Assembly (NCBI RefSeq): GCF_003208215.1
Contig: NZ_QKLW01000009.1
Coordinates: forward strand, 90,325-154,324
Direction: 5' to 3'
Source of the DNA: Marinomonas alcarazii
Lineage (GTDB): Bacteria > Pseudomonadota > Gammaproteobacteria > Pseudomonadales > Marinomonadaceae
Length of the DNA stretch: 64,000 nt
Part shown: positions 44,945 through 54,369 of the stretch, piece after piece
Layout: every line of letters begins with the position of its first letter
Numbering within the stretch: position 1 is the first letter of the stretch
The notes under the pieces: generated by a model
What the model was told of the DNA's origin: nothing
The model's input: only the letters and a program-made list of their open reading frames with translations
Database searches by the model: none
Position numbers and translations under genes: made by a program

Positions 44945-47599
44945 TTACGACAACTGAGATTTCAGCTTATACAGAGCATTAATAGCCTCTAACGGCGTCA
45001 TATTGTCTAAATCTAGTTCTTCAAGCGTATTTTTCAAGACATTCTGCTCGGCCTGGGCAAACATATCGACTTGCAGAGGTTGGTAGTCTTTGTTGTTTTC
45101 CTCAATAGTGCGTTGTTTGGTTTTCGCTTTCGTTGAGGGGGCGTTTGCTGGCGTTTCTATAGAATGACTATCAAGGTCTATGCCCGTTACGACTTCAAGC
45201 TCTTTTAACTTTTGTTTGGCATGTCCAATAACCCCACGAGGAACGCCTGCCAATTGCGCAACTTGTAAACCGTATGATTGGCTTGCTGGGCCTTCATGAA
45301 CTTTATGCAAAAAAACGATCTCGTCTTCGTATTCTGTTGCAGTTAAATGAACGTTGGCGGCGTTGTCTAATTGATCCGCTAGTGTCGTAAGTTCAAAGTA
45401 ATGGGTAGCGAACAGGACATAACATTTTAGCTCTTTGGCTAAGTAGTCGACAGCCGCCCAAGCGAGTGATAAGCCGTCGAAAGTGCTGGTCCCGCGTCCA
45501 ACTTCATCCATTAGTACCAAGCTGTTTTTGCTGGCATTATTTAATATATTTGCTGTTTCTGTCATTTCTACCATGAAGGTTGATCGACCGCCTGCAAGGT
45601 CATCCGATGAACCCATGCGCGTAAATATTCGATCAACAATTGAGATAGATGCCGATTCAGCAGGCACAAAACAACCTGTGTGTGCTAGCAAAGTGATTAG
45701 AGCGATTTGACGCATATAGGTGGATTTACCACCCATATTCGGACCGGTAATCATCAGTAATGAACGTTTGTCATTCAAATCAAGGTCGTTTGGCACGAAG
45801 GGCTCTGAAATCACTGATTCCACAACAGGGTGGCGACCACCGATAATCTGAATGCCGCCGCGATTGTGTAATTCCGGGCAGTTAAAATTAAGTGTGTTCG
45901 CGCGTTCGGCGAAGTTGTTTAATACATCTAACTGCGCCAGAGCTTGGCTGGTGGTTTGCAATTCGCCTAGTACTTCATTTAGTTGATCGAGCAGCGCTTC
46001 ATAAAGTTCTTTTTCACGAGCAAGAGATTTGGATTTCGCACTGAGTGCTTTATCTTCGAAGGCTTTTAGTTCAGGGGTAATAAAGCGTTCGGCATTTTTC
46101 AGTGTTTGGCGACGAATGTATTCTACTGGTGCTTGATCGGAATGCAGACGACTAATCTCGATGTAATAGCCGTGAACGCGGTTAAAACCAACTTTTAGTG
46201 AACTGATCCCTGTGCGAGCCTTTTCTGTACGCTCCATTTCTGCAAGAAAGTCTGTGGCATTGGTCGATAAGGCTAACAGCTCATCTAATTCTTCATCGTA
46301 GCCTTGGGCAAAGACACCGCCATCACGAACCACAGAAGGTGGGTTTTCAACCAGAGCTTTTGCCAATGTTTCTGTAATGGCTGGCTGGGCGATAATGCGT
46401 TGGCTCAGTTCCGTAAGGCGTTGTGATTGGACGCTTGCGAGTAGTTGAGTAATTTCTGGCGCAGCTTCAAGAGCAAACCTTAGGCGTAATAAGTCTCTAG
46501 GACGTGCAGAGCGTAAAGCAACACGGGATAAGATACGCTCTAAATCACCCACTTTTTTTAGTGGCGCTTCAAAAGTGTCGTAAGTCAGGTTGTTTTTTAA
46601 TTCGGAGACAACTTGCTGGCGAGCCTGAATTTCATTCAAATCACGAATTGGCGTGTGTAACCAGCGTTTTAATAAACGACTGCCCATTGGTGTTGAGCAT
46701 TTGTCTAATACTTCCACAACTGTATTGCTTGTGCCGCCAGTTAGATTTATATCAATTTCTAAGTTGCGTCGAGTTGCGCCATCAATTAAAACGGAATCGT
46801 CTTTGTGTTCAACCATGATGGATTGAATGTGTGGCAAAGCTGAGCGTTGTGTGTCTTTGGCGTATTGAAGTAGAGCGCCAGCAGAAGAAATGGCTGCGGT
46901 GAGTGCCTCACAGCCAAACCCCGATAAATCTTTGGTGTTGAATTGTTGGATTAACTGGCGATAGCTTGACTCATAATCGAAATGCCAAGGGCCAAGTTCT
47001 GCAATGCCTTTTTCTAGTTTGAGCGTGTCGCGCGCTGGGAAATCTTCGGAGATCAAAATCTCTCTTGGAGATAGGCGTTGTAATTCGCTAGAAAGCGCTT
47101 CATGGCCATCCACTTCGAATAAACAAAAACGGCCGCTGGCCATGTCCAAATAAGAAAATCCAAAAACATCGAGACCTTTTCGAGATTGATGGGCGAGTGA
47201 CAGCAAAAGGTTCTCGCGCTTTTCTTCTAAGAAGGCTTCATCACTGATTGTACCTGGCGTGACAATACGAGCAATTTGTCTTTCAACAGGACCTTTGCTG
47301 GTGGCGGGGTCGCCAGTTTGTTCGGCAACCACAACGGATTCACCCATACGCACCAAGCGTGCAATGTAGTTTTCAGCGGCGTGGAATGGGATGCCTGCCA
47401 TTGGAATCGGCATGCCGCCGGAGTGACCACGAGCGGTAAGTGTAATATCCAGTAGCTGGGAAGCGCGCTTGGCGTCGTCGTAAAAGAGCTCGTAGAAATC
47501 TCCCATGCGATAAAATAGCAGTTGGTTTGGGTGCTGTGATTTTAGGCCGAAGTACTGGCGCATCATTGGCGTGTGATTGTCTGCTGTTGTTTTACTCAT
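44945..47599 (-). CDS. mutS: DNA mismatch repair protein MutS
   Basis: MutS recognises mismatches and small loops and recruits MutL. Started at ATG 47599 ([20 protein letters not shown]) it has 884 residues. A frame open to 47725 would add a Cys- and Leu-rich extension unlike MutS. Domain I has the mismatch-contacting [18 protein letters not shown] (Phe-x-Glu FYE). The ATPase domain has Walker [10 protein letters not shown] (about 618-626), signature [14 protein letters not shown] and [10 protein letters not shown]-terminal tail of about 90 residues follows. It is divergent from pncC. Confidence 0.97.
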   Translation of the reverse strand: MSKTTADNHTPMMRQYFGLKSQHPNQLLFYRMGDFYELFYDDAKRASQLLDITLTARGHSGGMPIPMAGIPFHAAENYIARLVRMGESVVVAEQTGDPATSKGPVERQIARIVTPGTISDEAFLEEKRENLLLSLAHQSRKGLDVFGFSYLDMASGRFCLFEVDGHEALSSELQRLSPREILISEDFPARDTLKLEKGIAELGPWHFDYESSYRQLIQQFNTKDLSGFGCEALTAAISSAGALLQYAKDTQRSALPHIQSIMVEHKDDSVLIDGATRRNLEIDINLTGGTSNTVVEVLDKCSTPMGSRLLKRWLHTPIRDLNEIQARQQVVSELKNNLTYDTFEAPLKKVGDLERILSRVALRSARPRDLLRLRFALEAAPEITQLLASVQSQRLTELSQRIIAQPAITETLAKALVENPPSVVRDGGVFAQGYDEELDELLALSTNATDFLAEMERTEKARTGISSLKVGFNRVHGYYIEISRLHSDQAPVEYIRRQTLKNAERFITPELKAFEDKALSAKSKSLAREKELYEALLDQLNEVLGELQTTSQALAQLDVLNNFAERANTLNFNCPELHNRGGIQIIGGRHPVVESVISEPFVPNDLDLNDKRSLLMITGPNMGGKSTYMRQIALITLLAHTGCFVPAESASISIVDRIFTRMGSSDDLAGGRSTFMVEMTETANILNNASKNSLVLMDEVGRGTSTFDGLSLAWAAVDYLAKELKCYVLFATHYFELTTLADQLDNAANVHLTATEYEDEIVFLHKVHEGPASQSYGLQVAQLAGVPRGVIGHAKQKLKELEVVTGIDLDSHSIETPANAPSTKAKTKQRTIEENNKDYQPLQVDMFAQAEQNVLKNTLEELDLDNMTPLEAINALYKLKSQLS

Positions 47600-47677
47600 T
47601 CGGGAAGCTCGATTGTGATCCAAAAAATAGAGGGGTATTCTACGGGATATTTTCCTAGGATTTAAGGGATTAAGGTA

Positions 47678-48178
47678 ATGAATCAAATGCAAGAAATGAC
47701 ACGGGCAGCAGAAGAGGCTGGCCATGTATTGTTAGAGAAAGGTTGCATGCTTGTTACCGCTGAATCTTGTACTGGTGGATTGATTGGTGCGGTGTGTACG
47801 CAAGTACCTGGTAGTTCGTCATGGTTTTTTGGTGGTGTGATCAGTTACGCCAATGAAGCGAAAATGCAAGGCTTGTCTGTAGCAGAAGAAACCTTATTAA
47901 CCTTTGGCGCTGTATCAGAGCAAACCGTAAGAGAAATGTGTGCTGGTGCTTTGCAGCTTGGCGGAAATATTTCTGTTGCTGTTAGTGGTGTGGCAGGCCC
48001 TGGAGGCGGTTCGGAAGAAAAGCCAGTTGGCTGTGTTTATATCGGCTGGCAATTGCTCGGACAGGAAGCCAAAGTCGAGCGCTTTCAGTTTTCTGGGGAT
48101 CGTCAGGCGGTAAGAGAAGCAACGGTTTTTGCGGCGCTTCGTGGTGTAAAAGCGGTGCTTAATGACGCACTTAAATAA
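47678..48178 (+). CDS. pncC: Nicotinamide-nucleotide amidohydrolase PncC (CinA C-terminal domain)
   Basis: PncC deamidates NMN to NaMN and recycles the pyridine nucleotide produced by DNA ligase. This 166-residue protein is the stand-alone CinA C-terminal type. It has [34 protein letters not shown] and the central [22 protein letters not shown]. It lies just upstream of recA, a conserved pairing, and its stop codon abuts the LexA box. Confidence 0.95.
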   Translation: MNQMQEMTRAAEEAGHVLLEKGCMLVTAESCTGGLIGAVCTQVPGSSSWFFGGVISYANEAKMQGLSVAEETLLTFGAVSEQTVREMCAGALQLGGNISVAVSGVAGPGGGSEEKPVGCVYIGWQLLGQEAKVERFQFSGDRQAVREATVFAALRGVKAVLNDALK

Positions 48179-48198
48179 TACTGTTTTTATATACAGTA
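48179..48198 (+). promoter_or_regulatory. LexA (SOS) box of recA
   Basis: TACTGTTTTTATATACAGTA has the full CTG-N10-CAG core with TA at both ends. It is nearly identical to the gammaproteobacterial LexA consensus. It sits 84 bp before the recA start, so recA should be SOS-induced. Confidence 0.93.
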
Positions 48199-48282
48199 TT
48201 TCTTGAGATTCCCTAAAAAAAGCGATAGAGTTACCCTCAACGACAATTAATCACAACGAACAGTAGTTACAAGGAATTCATT

Positions 48283-49347
48283 ATGTCATCTATTGCAGAC
48301 AACAAGAAAAAAGCGCTGGACGCGGCGCTGTCTCAAATTGAGCGTCAATTTGGTAAAGGTGCCATCATGAAGATGGGTGAAGGTGCCAAGCTTGATATTG
48401 ATACTGTTTCTACTGGGTCGTTAGGCTTAGATATTGCGTTAGGTGCTGGTGGACTTCCTTATGGCCGTATTTGCGAAATTTACGGGCCTGAGTCTTCAGG
48501 TAAAACAACCTTAACGCTAAGTGTGATTGCTGAAGCGCAAAAACAAGGTAAAACGTGTGCCTTTATCGATGCTGAGCATGCGCTTGATCCTTCTTATGCT
48601 GAAAAGCTGGGCGTTAACATTGAAGATCTTTTAATCTCTCAACCAGATACTGGTGAGCAGGCGCTTGAAATTGTCGATATGTTGGTGCGCTCTAACAGTG
48701 TAGATGTGGTAATTGTCGACTCGGTAGCGGCTTTGGTTCCTAAGTCTGAAATTGAAGGCGAAATGGGGAGCTCTTCTGTTGGTGTTCAAGCGCGCTTGCT
48801 TTCTCAAGCAATGCGTAAATTGACAGGCTCTATTAAGAACGCTAACTGTTTGGTTGTATTTATTAACCAGATTCGTATGAAAATTGGTGTGATGTTTGGT
48901 TCGCCAGAAACGACAACCGGTGGTAATGCGCTTAAGTTCTACTCTTCTGTTCGCTTGGATATCCGTCGAATCGGCTCTGTGAAGCAAGGCGATGAAGTAA
49001 TCGGTAACGAAACTCGCGTTAAAGTAGTGAAAAACAAAATTGCGCCGCCATTCAAACAAACTGAATTCCAAATCATGTACGGTGCTGGTATCTACCGCAT
49101 GGGCGAAGTGATTGATTTGGGTGTTAAGCAAGGCTTTGTTGATAAAGCTGGTGCTTGGTACGCTTATAACGGTAACAAGATTGGTCAAGGTAAGGCTAAT
49201 GCCGCGCAATACTTGGCGGATAACCCTGAAATTGCACAAGAAATTGAAGCGAAAATTCGTGAAGATTTATTGCCTAAAAAAGCAGATGCAAAGGCAAATG
49301 TTGCTGCAAAAGAGACAGAGGAAGAAGTTGAACAATTAGACTTTTAA
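48283..49347 (+). CDS. recA: Recombinase A
   Basis: RecA forms the ATP-dependent filament for strand exchange and activates LexA cleavage. The 354-residue protein has Walker [10 protein letters not shown] (68-76) and [18 protein letters not shown]. Loop L2 includes [21 protein letters not shown], and the acidic C-terminus ends [10 protein letters not shown]. The ribosome site is AAGGA before the ATG. The gene ends at a strong terminator. recX does not follow directly; an unknown coiled-coil gene intervenes. Confidence 0.99.
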   Translation: MSSIADNKKKALDAALSQIERQFGKGAIMKMGEGAKLDIDTVSTGSLGLDIALGAGGLPYGRICEIYGPESSGKTTLTLSVIAEAQKQGKTCAFIDAEHALDPSYAEKLGVNIEDLLISQPDTGEQALEIVDMLVRSNSVDVVIVDSVAALVPKSEIEGEMGSSSVGVQARLLSQAMRKLTGSIKNANCLVVFINQIRMKIGVMFGSPETTTGGNALKFYSSVRLDIRRIGSVKQGDEVIGNETRVKVVKNKIAPPFKQTEFQIMYGAGIYRMGEVIDLGVKQGFVDKAGAWYAYNGNKIGQGKANAAQYLADNPEIAQEIEAKIREDLLPKKADAKANVAAKETEEEVEQLDF

Positions 49348-49372
49348 TTGTTTTTCGGTTGCTATATTGAGA

Positions 49373-49398
49373 AAGCAGGCTTCGGCCTGCTTTTTTTT
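49373..49398 (+). terminator. Intrinsic terminator after recA
   Basis: AAGCAGGC (49373-49380), TTCG loop, GCCTGCTT, followed by eight Ts. Confidence 0.92.
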
Positions 49399-49495
49399 GT
49401 TTTTGTGGGAAGTGCTTTAAAAAAGATAGGTCTTATGGTTTCTTTGAGTCTAACCTTTGAAGATATTTCTCTTAATGATTAAAGAGGCTGTTGTT

Positions 49496-51070
49496 ATGCA
49501 AATCTGGCATTGGGCATTAGTCGCATCAAGCGTGGTGTTATTGATCGTCCTGTTATTTGTTGCCCACCGTTATTTAGCTTTGAAGAAAGCATTGGCAGGC
49601 TCTGACGAGGCGTTGAGTGGTTCCGCTCATCCCCTAGGTGAGGACTTTGTTTCCGCGGATAAAAAAGCGCAATGGTTAGCACTTTTGAAACAGCAGCGGA
49701 ATATTTGTAAGGACTTGCTAGAAAAGTCGCCAAAAGTGGACTCGCAAGGACGATCAGCGTTGTCTTGCTGGGCGATTTTTTTAGATGTTGAGATGCACGT
49801 TATTGAGCGTTCTGTACCTAATGAAAAAATAGTTATGTTATTGGGGGTGTTTAAAGGTCTGTTAGATCGAGTAGATCAGGCTCAAGAAATCGATGCTCTC
49901 CTTAAGTCCCTTAAAGTAAATCAATCTTTGTTGTATGAACTAAATAAAGTCATTCAAAAGGCGGGAGACAAGGTTTTTGCTCAGGATAATATTACAGCCG
50001 ATTTGAATAATCAGCTTACTAAATTACAAGCAGAGTTGTCGGTTGAATCCGACCTAGACGATGCGCTCGCTGCTTTGCGAGCAGAAATGGCCAGTATGCA
50101 TGAGTTTTCTGAAAGATTGGCTGTTCATATGGAAGAACTGAAAGATATTGAAGAGCATGAAGCCTATGTTGCTGCGTTGGAAGGTTTTATCAATGATGTT
50201 AGTGAGGCTGTTTTTTTAGATCCAATGAAAACAGAGCTAGATGATAAGGTTGCGGATCTTAAGGCATTAGCGGCTTATCAGAAGAATATAATTGAAGAGT
50301 TAAAAGAAGGCGTTCATAAGGTTAAAACGGATAACGAGGGGGAAGGGAAGTATTTAAGTGCGTATGACGTATCTATTGTAAGGCTAGAAAAGTCATTGCT
50401 TGAAAGTGGCCGAGTTGTTAAGAGTTTAGAGGCTAAGTTATTGAGTTTACAGACAATCCAATACAACTTAAACATAGATGCGGCTAAGCGTGATGAGGCC
50501 TTGAAGAAGGCAACTGCCTTGCTGAGCCAGAAAAAACAGTCGAGTTCTGGGGCAATGGATATATATGGTGTTATGGAGGAAGAACGTAGCACTATGAAAA
50601 ATATAGAGGATTTGCTTTATCAGGGCTCGTTTACAGAGCAGTCCGATGCCTATGTCAGTGAGCAGTCCATGAAATTGAATTCGCTACGCCAGATGGTCGA
50701 TGAATCTGAATTGTATGTAGAAATGCTTGAGCGAGATTTAGAAGACGCAAGGGTGTTGCATGAAACGCTCATGAATAGAAAACTTTACCCAGAGGATTAT
50801 ATAGATTCAGCGCATGGTGACGAGGATTTGTTGAATAACCAAGATTTAGAAGAGATCGAGAACCTCCAAGAGATTAACAACGAACTGGAAGAAGAGAAAA
50901 GGCGTCTGGAGGCTGAAATATACGATGGTCAGGAGCTGTCTGATGAGGCCGTGAAATTACAGAAAAAAATTACGGAGTTAGATGCAAAGATTGAAGCCAT
51001 TCAAGAAAAATATGTTGAAATGGAGGAGCGCTATTTGGCGGCCTTGATGGCAAAAGAACATAAACTGTAA
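49496..51070 (+). CDS. Unknown membrane-anchored coiled-coil protein
   Basis: I do not recognise this 524-residue protein. ATG 49496 has AGAGG 8 bp upstream and is preferred to in-frame starts at 49457 and 49475. One membrane helix lies at residues about 4-27 (HWALVASSVVLLIVLLFVAH). A predominantly acidic, helical region follows, with long heptad-like stretches at about 160-215, 250-340, 370-430 and 450-520. The end is rich in EELQEINNELEEEKRR-like repeats. It looks like a cytoplasmic coiled coil held at the inner membrane. No Walker, GGDEF, EAL or HTH motif is visible. It sits after the recA terminator and is convergent with recX. Confidence 0.78.
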   Translation: MQIWHWALVASSVVLLIVLLFVAHRYLALKKALAGSDEALSGSAHPLGEDFVSADKKAQWLALLKQQRNICKDLLEKSPKVDSQGRSALSCWAIFLDVEMHVIERSVPNEKIVMLLGVFKGLLDRVDQAQEIDALLKSLKVNQSLLYELNKVIQKAGDKVFAQDNITADLNNQLTKLQAELSVESDLDDALAALRAEMASMHEFSERLAVHMEELKDIEEHEAYVAALEGFINDVSEAVFLDPMKTELDDKVADLKALAAYQKNIIEELKEGVHKVKTDNEGEGKYLSAYDVSIVRLEKSLLESGRVVKSLEAKLLSLQTIQYNLNIDAAKRDEALKKATALLSQKKQSSSGAMDIYGVMEEERSTMKNIEDLLYQGSFTEQSDAYVSEQSMKLNSLRQMVDESELYVEMLERDLEDARVLHETLMNRKLYPEDYIDSAHGDEDLLNNQDLEEIENLQEINNELEEEKRRLEAEIYDGQELSDEAVKLQKKITELDAKIEAIQEKYVEMEERYLAALMAKEHKL

Positions 51071-51110
51071 GTGAGCTTAGGTTCATATATCGAGGTTTGA
51101 TTTTCTTGCA

Positions 51111-51566
51111 TTAGTCGTCTTCGTTTGACGATGTTGCGTATTTTATTTGCTCGAAGTCAAACCCTCGGTATTGCAAGTAGCGAGATTGTTTGGCCCTTTC
51201 TTTATAATCTGTGCAAAACTCTTTTCCAAATCGTCTTTCTTTTAGTTGTCTTGCTAACTCAAACCAATCGGCATTTGCGTTTGAAATGGCTTCTTTTGCC
51301 AATTCACTACGGATGCCTTTTTGTATCAACTCTTGTTGTATTCGGCTTGCGCCAAGAGGTTTGCTTAGTCGGCTTCTAACAAAAATCTCTGCAAAACGCT
51401 CGTCATTAAGATAGTTCATTTCTTCAAGACGCTCGATGGTAGCAGTAATTTCCTCTTCCTCATGTCCTCTGGTTTTTAATTTTGTTGCAAGCTCTTTTGT
51501 GCTGTGTTCTCTGTGGCTTAGCAGTGACAAGGCTTGGTCAAATATAGATGTTTGCTGTTCTTTCAT
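51111..51566 (-). CDS. recX: Regulatory protein RecX
   Basis: RecX binds RecA filaments and limits their extension. The 151-residue protein has the RecX stretches LLSHREHSTKELATKLKTRGH and IERLEEMNYLNDERFAEIFVRSR. GASRIQQELIQKGI and the C-terminal YLQYRGFDFEQIKYAT also fit. Normally recX lies directly behind recA on the same strand. Here it is on the opposite strand, with the coiled-coil gene between. It therefore needs its own promoter, probably in the 51567-51762 gap. Confidence 0.93.
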   Translation of the reverse strand: MKEQQTSIFDQALSLLSHREHSTKELATKLKTRGHEEEEITATIERLEEMNYLNDERFAEIFVRSRLSKPLGASRIQQELIQKGIRSELAKEAISNANADWFELARQLKERRFGKEFCTDYKERAKQSRYLQYRGFDFEQIKYATSSNEDD

Positions 51567-51637
51567 GTCTGTGTCCCTGCTTGCTTTGATTGAACGGCTA
51601 TTTTATCAGTTGAATAAAGGTTTTACATTTCGTTTCT

Positions 51638-51671
51638 AATAAACTTTAAAATGGATGTTTTAAAGTTTATT
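51638..51671. promoter_or_regulatory. Perfect 14-bp inverted repeat between recX and dadA
   Basis: AATAAACTTTAAAA (51638-51651) and TTTTAAAGTTTATT (51658-51671) are an exact inverted repeat around TGGATG. It lies in the divergent recX-dadA promoter region, 91 bp before the dadA start. No coding gene ends into it, so a terminator role is unlikely. A regulator-binding site is more plausible. Lrp-family control of dadA-type genes is known elsewhere, but this sequence is not a clear Lrp match. Confidence 0.6.
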
Positions 51672-51762
51672 GTTCTTTTAAATATCATAAAATAAGATGA
51701 TAAAACTGGATTTGTTGTGTGATTATAGATGATATGACTTTATTTGTTTTTTGAGGTTTTCT

Positions 51763-53016
51763 ATGCGTGTTTGCGTGCTGGGTGCGGGTGTTGTTGGTTT
51801 AACGTCAGCGTATTATTTGGCGAAAAAAGGGTATGAAGTGACAGTGATTGACCGTCAAGAGGGGGTTGCACTTGAAACAAGCTTTGCTAATGCTGGTCAA
51901 ATTTCTCCTGGTTATTCAGCACCTTGGGCGGCACCGGGGATTCCTCTTAAGGCGATTAAGTGGCTGATGCAAAAGCATGCGCCTTTAAAGGTTAGTGCTG
52001 ATCCAGAGTTCAAAAAAATAGCTTGGATGGGCAAGATGTTGGCTAATTGCACGGAAAAGGCTTATGACGTTAATAAGTCTCGTATGGTGGCGTTAGCTGA
52101 ATACAGTCGTGATCAATTTATCGCTATGCGTAAAGAGATCGGCATTAAGTATGATGATGGCCAAGGCGGACTGACGCAGCTATTCCGTAAAGACGAGCAG
52201 GTTGAGGCATCCGAAAAAGACATCAAGGTATTAAAGGCCCTAAATGTTCCCCATCAAGTTTTAACACCGGCACAAATTTTAGACGTTGAGCCAGGCCTGG
52301 CGCCTGTAATTGATAAGTTTAAGGGTGGGCTTCGTTTAGTCGGAGACGAAACGGGAGATTGTTTTGTTTTTTGTCAGGAGCTGAAAAAACACTGTGATGA
52401 ATTAGGTGTTACGTTTAAATTTGGTGTGTCGATTGAGCGCTTGGTCGTAGAAAGTGGTAAAATTCGCGCCGTAAAAACCGATCAGGGTGATTTTGAGTTT
52501 AATCATGTTTTGGTTTCCATGGGAAGCTACTCAAAAGAATTGCTTTCAGATATTGATATTTCTATTCCGGTTTATCCAGTGAAAGGCTATTCCTTAACTG
52601 TGCCGATCACAGACTCAAAGTTCGCCCCTGTTTCAACGGTAATGGATGAAACCTATAAAGTCGCAGTGACTCGATTAGGTAGTCGTATTCGTGCAGCAGG
52701 AACAGCGGAATTAAACGGATATAATCTTGATTTACCAAAAGTTCGCACTGAGACCATTACTCATGTTGTGCACGATTTGTTTGATCAGGGCTGTGACCTA
52801 TCGGAAGCAGATTATTGGACAGGGCTTCGTCCAATGACACCTGATGGCACGCCAGTTGTTGGTCGCACACACATTGATGGTTTGTATTTGAATACAGGGC
52901 ACGGAACATTGGGTTGGACTATGTGTTGTGGCTCTGCCGCTGTCATTGCGGATATTATGTCAGGCGATAAAACTGAGATCGATTCTCAAGATCTTTCTGT
53001 ACAACGTTATAAGTAA
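51763..53016 (+). CDS. dadA: D-amino acid dehydrogenase small subunit DadA
   Basis: DadA oxidises D-alanine and other D-amino acids and feeds electrons to the respiratory chain. Starting at ATG 51763, with TGAGG upstream, it has 417 residues. FAD is bound by MRVCVLGAGVVGLTSAYYLA. LETSFANAGQISPGYSAPWA and the C-terminal GLYLNTGHGTLGWTMCCGSA are typical. alr follows 30 bp later, giving a dadAX-type catabolic operon for L-alanine via D-alanine. Confidence 0.96.
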   Translation: MRVCVLGAGVVGLTSAYYLAKKGYEVTVIDRQEGVALETSFANAGQISPGYSAPWAAPGIPLKAIKWLMQKHAPLKVSADPEFKKIAWMGKMLANCTEKAYDVNKSRMVALAEYSRDQFIAMRKEIGIKYDDGQGGLTQLFRKDEQVEASEKDIKVLKALNVPHQVLTPAQILDVEPGLAPVIDKFKGGLRLVGDETGDCFVFCQELKKHCDELGVTFKFGVSIERLVVESGKIRAVKTDQGDFEFNHVLVSMGSYSKELLSDIDISIPVYPVKGYSLTVPITDSKFAPVSTVMDETYKVAVTRLGSRIRAAGTAELNGYNLDLPKVRTETITHVVHDLFDQGCDLSEADYWTGLRPMTPDGTPVVGRTHIDGLYLNTGHGTLGWTMCCGSAAVIADIMSGDKTEIDSQDLSVQRYK

Positions 53017-53046
53017 GAAAACGTTTTAAAAATTTAAGGGGCGAAA

Positions 53047-54144
53047 ATGGCACGGCCACTCACGGCAACGGTAGATTTGGAGGCAATCTTACAAAACTAC
53101 CGCTATGCAAAAAAATTACAGCCAACTTGTAAGGCGTTCGCTGTTGTTAAAAGCAATGCGTACGGGCATGGTGCGGTCGAAGTATCGCGTTACTTGGATA
53201 AAGAGGTGGATGCTTTTGCTGTGGCGGCTATTGAGGAAGCCATTGCTTTGCGTGACGCTGGCGTTGTTTCCCCTATTTTGCTGTTGGAAGGGGTGTTTGA
53301 GGGTGAGGAGTGGGCGCTGTGTGAAAAGCATGGCTTCTGGGCCGCTATCGAAAACACTCAGCAGCTTGATGAGTTGCGTGCTAGTCATGCCAAAATCGAA
53401 AAGGTTTTTTTGAAATTAGACTCTGGCATGCATCGCCTTGGTGTTGATAAAGAGGCTGCACCGTCATTCGTAACTGCTCTAAAAGAGAGTGGTCAAGTGG
53501 GTGAAGTGGTGCTTATGACGCACTTTGCTTGTGCCGATGATTTGTCTGATCTTACGACAATGAAGCAGTTGGCGTATTTTGAACAAACTCGGCAGTTAAT
53601 TGGTGACATTGAATCCAGTGTCGCTAACTCGGCTGCCATAATGAAATGGAGTGTGCCTGAAGGTGGTTGGATTCGTCCCGGCATTATGTTGTACGGAATT
53701 TCACCTTTTGCAGAGGTGAGTGGGCGTGCAATGGGGCTACGACCTGCCATGACATTGTCGTCAAAAGTGATTTCGACACGTAAAGTCAGTAAAGGCGATA
53801 AAGTGGGTTATGGATTGGGTTATGTCGCCGCAGAAGACCATATGTTGGCGACGGTTGCAGTGGGTTATGGTGATGGTTACCCTCGCCATGCTGAAAACGG
53901 TACGCCCATGTTAGTGGGGGGTAAGCCCGCTTGTTTGGCTGGTCGAGTCTCGATGGATATGATTACTGTGCGTATGCAGGATTATTCTGCTGAACTTGCC
54001 ATGGGCGAAGAGGTGGTTCTATGGGGTGGGGATGTTCCTGTCGAGGAGGTCGCCGACTACGCTGGTACTATAGGTTATGAATTGGTAACTAGAATGACAG
54101 CGCGACCTCATTATCGTTATACCCGCGGTGATCATTCTCAGTAG
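53047..54144 (+). CDS. dadX: Alanine racemase (catabolic DadX type)
   Basis: Alanine racemase interconverts L- and D-alanine using PLP. The 365-residue protein has the PLP lysine Lys35 in [12 protein letters not shown]. The Tyr-containing [12 protein letters not shown] lies near the active site, and [10 protein letters not shown] is also typical. Its position behind dadA supports the catabolic DadX role, but a biosynthetic Alr cannot be excluded. The start is ATG 53047. Confidence 0.93.
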   Translation: MARPLTATVDLEAILQNYRYAKKLQPTCKAFAVVKSNAYGHGAVEVSRYLDKEVDAFAVAAIEEAIALRDAGVVSPILLLEGVFEGEEWALCEKHGFWAAIENTQQLDELRASHAKIEKVFLKLDSGMHRLGVDKEAAPSFVTALKESGQVGEVVLMTHFACADDLSDLTTMKQLAYFEQTRQLIGDIESSVANSAAIMKWSVPEGGWIRPGIMLYGISPFAEVSGRAMGLRPAMTLSSKVISTRKVSKGDKVGYGLGYVAAEDHMLATVAVGYGDGYPRHAENGTPMLVGGKPACLAGRVSMDMITVRMQDYSAELAMGEEVVLWGGDVPVEEVADYAGTIGYELVTRMTARPHYRYTRGDHSQ

Positions 54145-54369
54145 TCCTTTCTTAGAAAACCTTAGGCGAAAGTCGGTTTGTGTCAGCAAATTGGGCTTTT
54201 GCTTAAGGTTTGCACAAAATAAGCGTTAAATTACTATAGTTTCTTTTGAAAACACCTATCCTTTGCGTGTACTATTTTGTGCTTTTCATTGCATCGAGTA
54301 GGCATGTGTTAATCTGCCATTCACGCAATCCAATTCGTCCAGAAAATAGAGATAGAGACTCATCCCATT

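Noticed and set aside
44945..47725. mutS start at 47725 giving a 926-residue protein
   Set aside because: The extra 42 residues are Cys/Leu-rich and unlike MutS, and the MSK start at 47599 gives the family N-terminus.
54145..54369. Terminator or riboswitch between dadX and alaS
   Set aside because: Only a loose AACCTTA/TAAGGTT pair with a large loop and no T tail.
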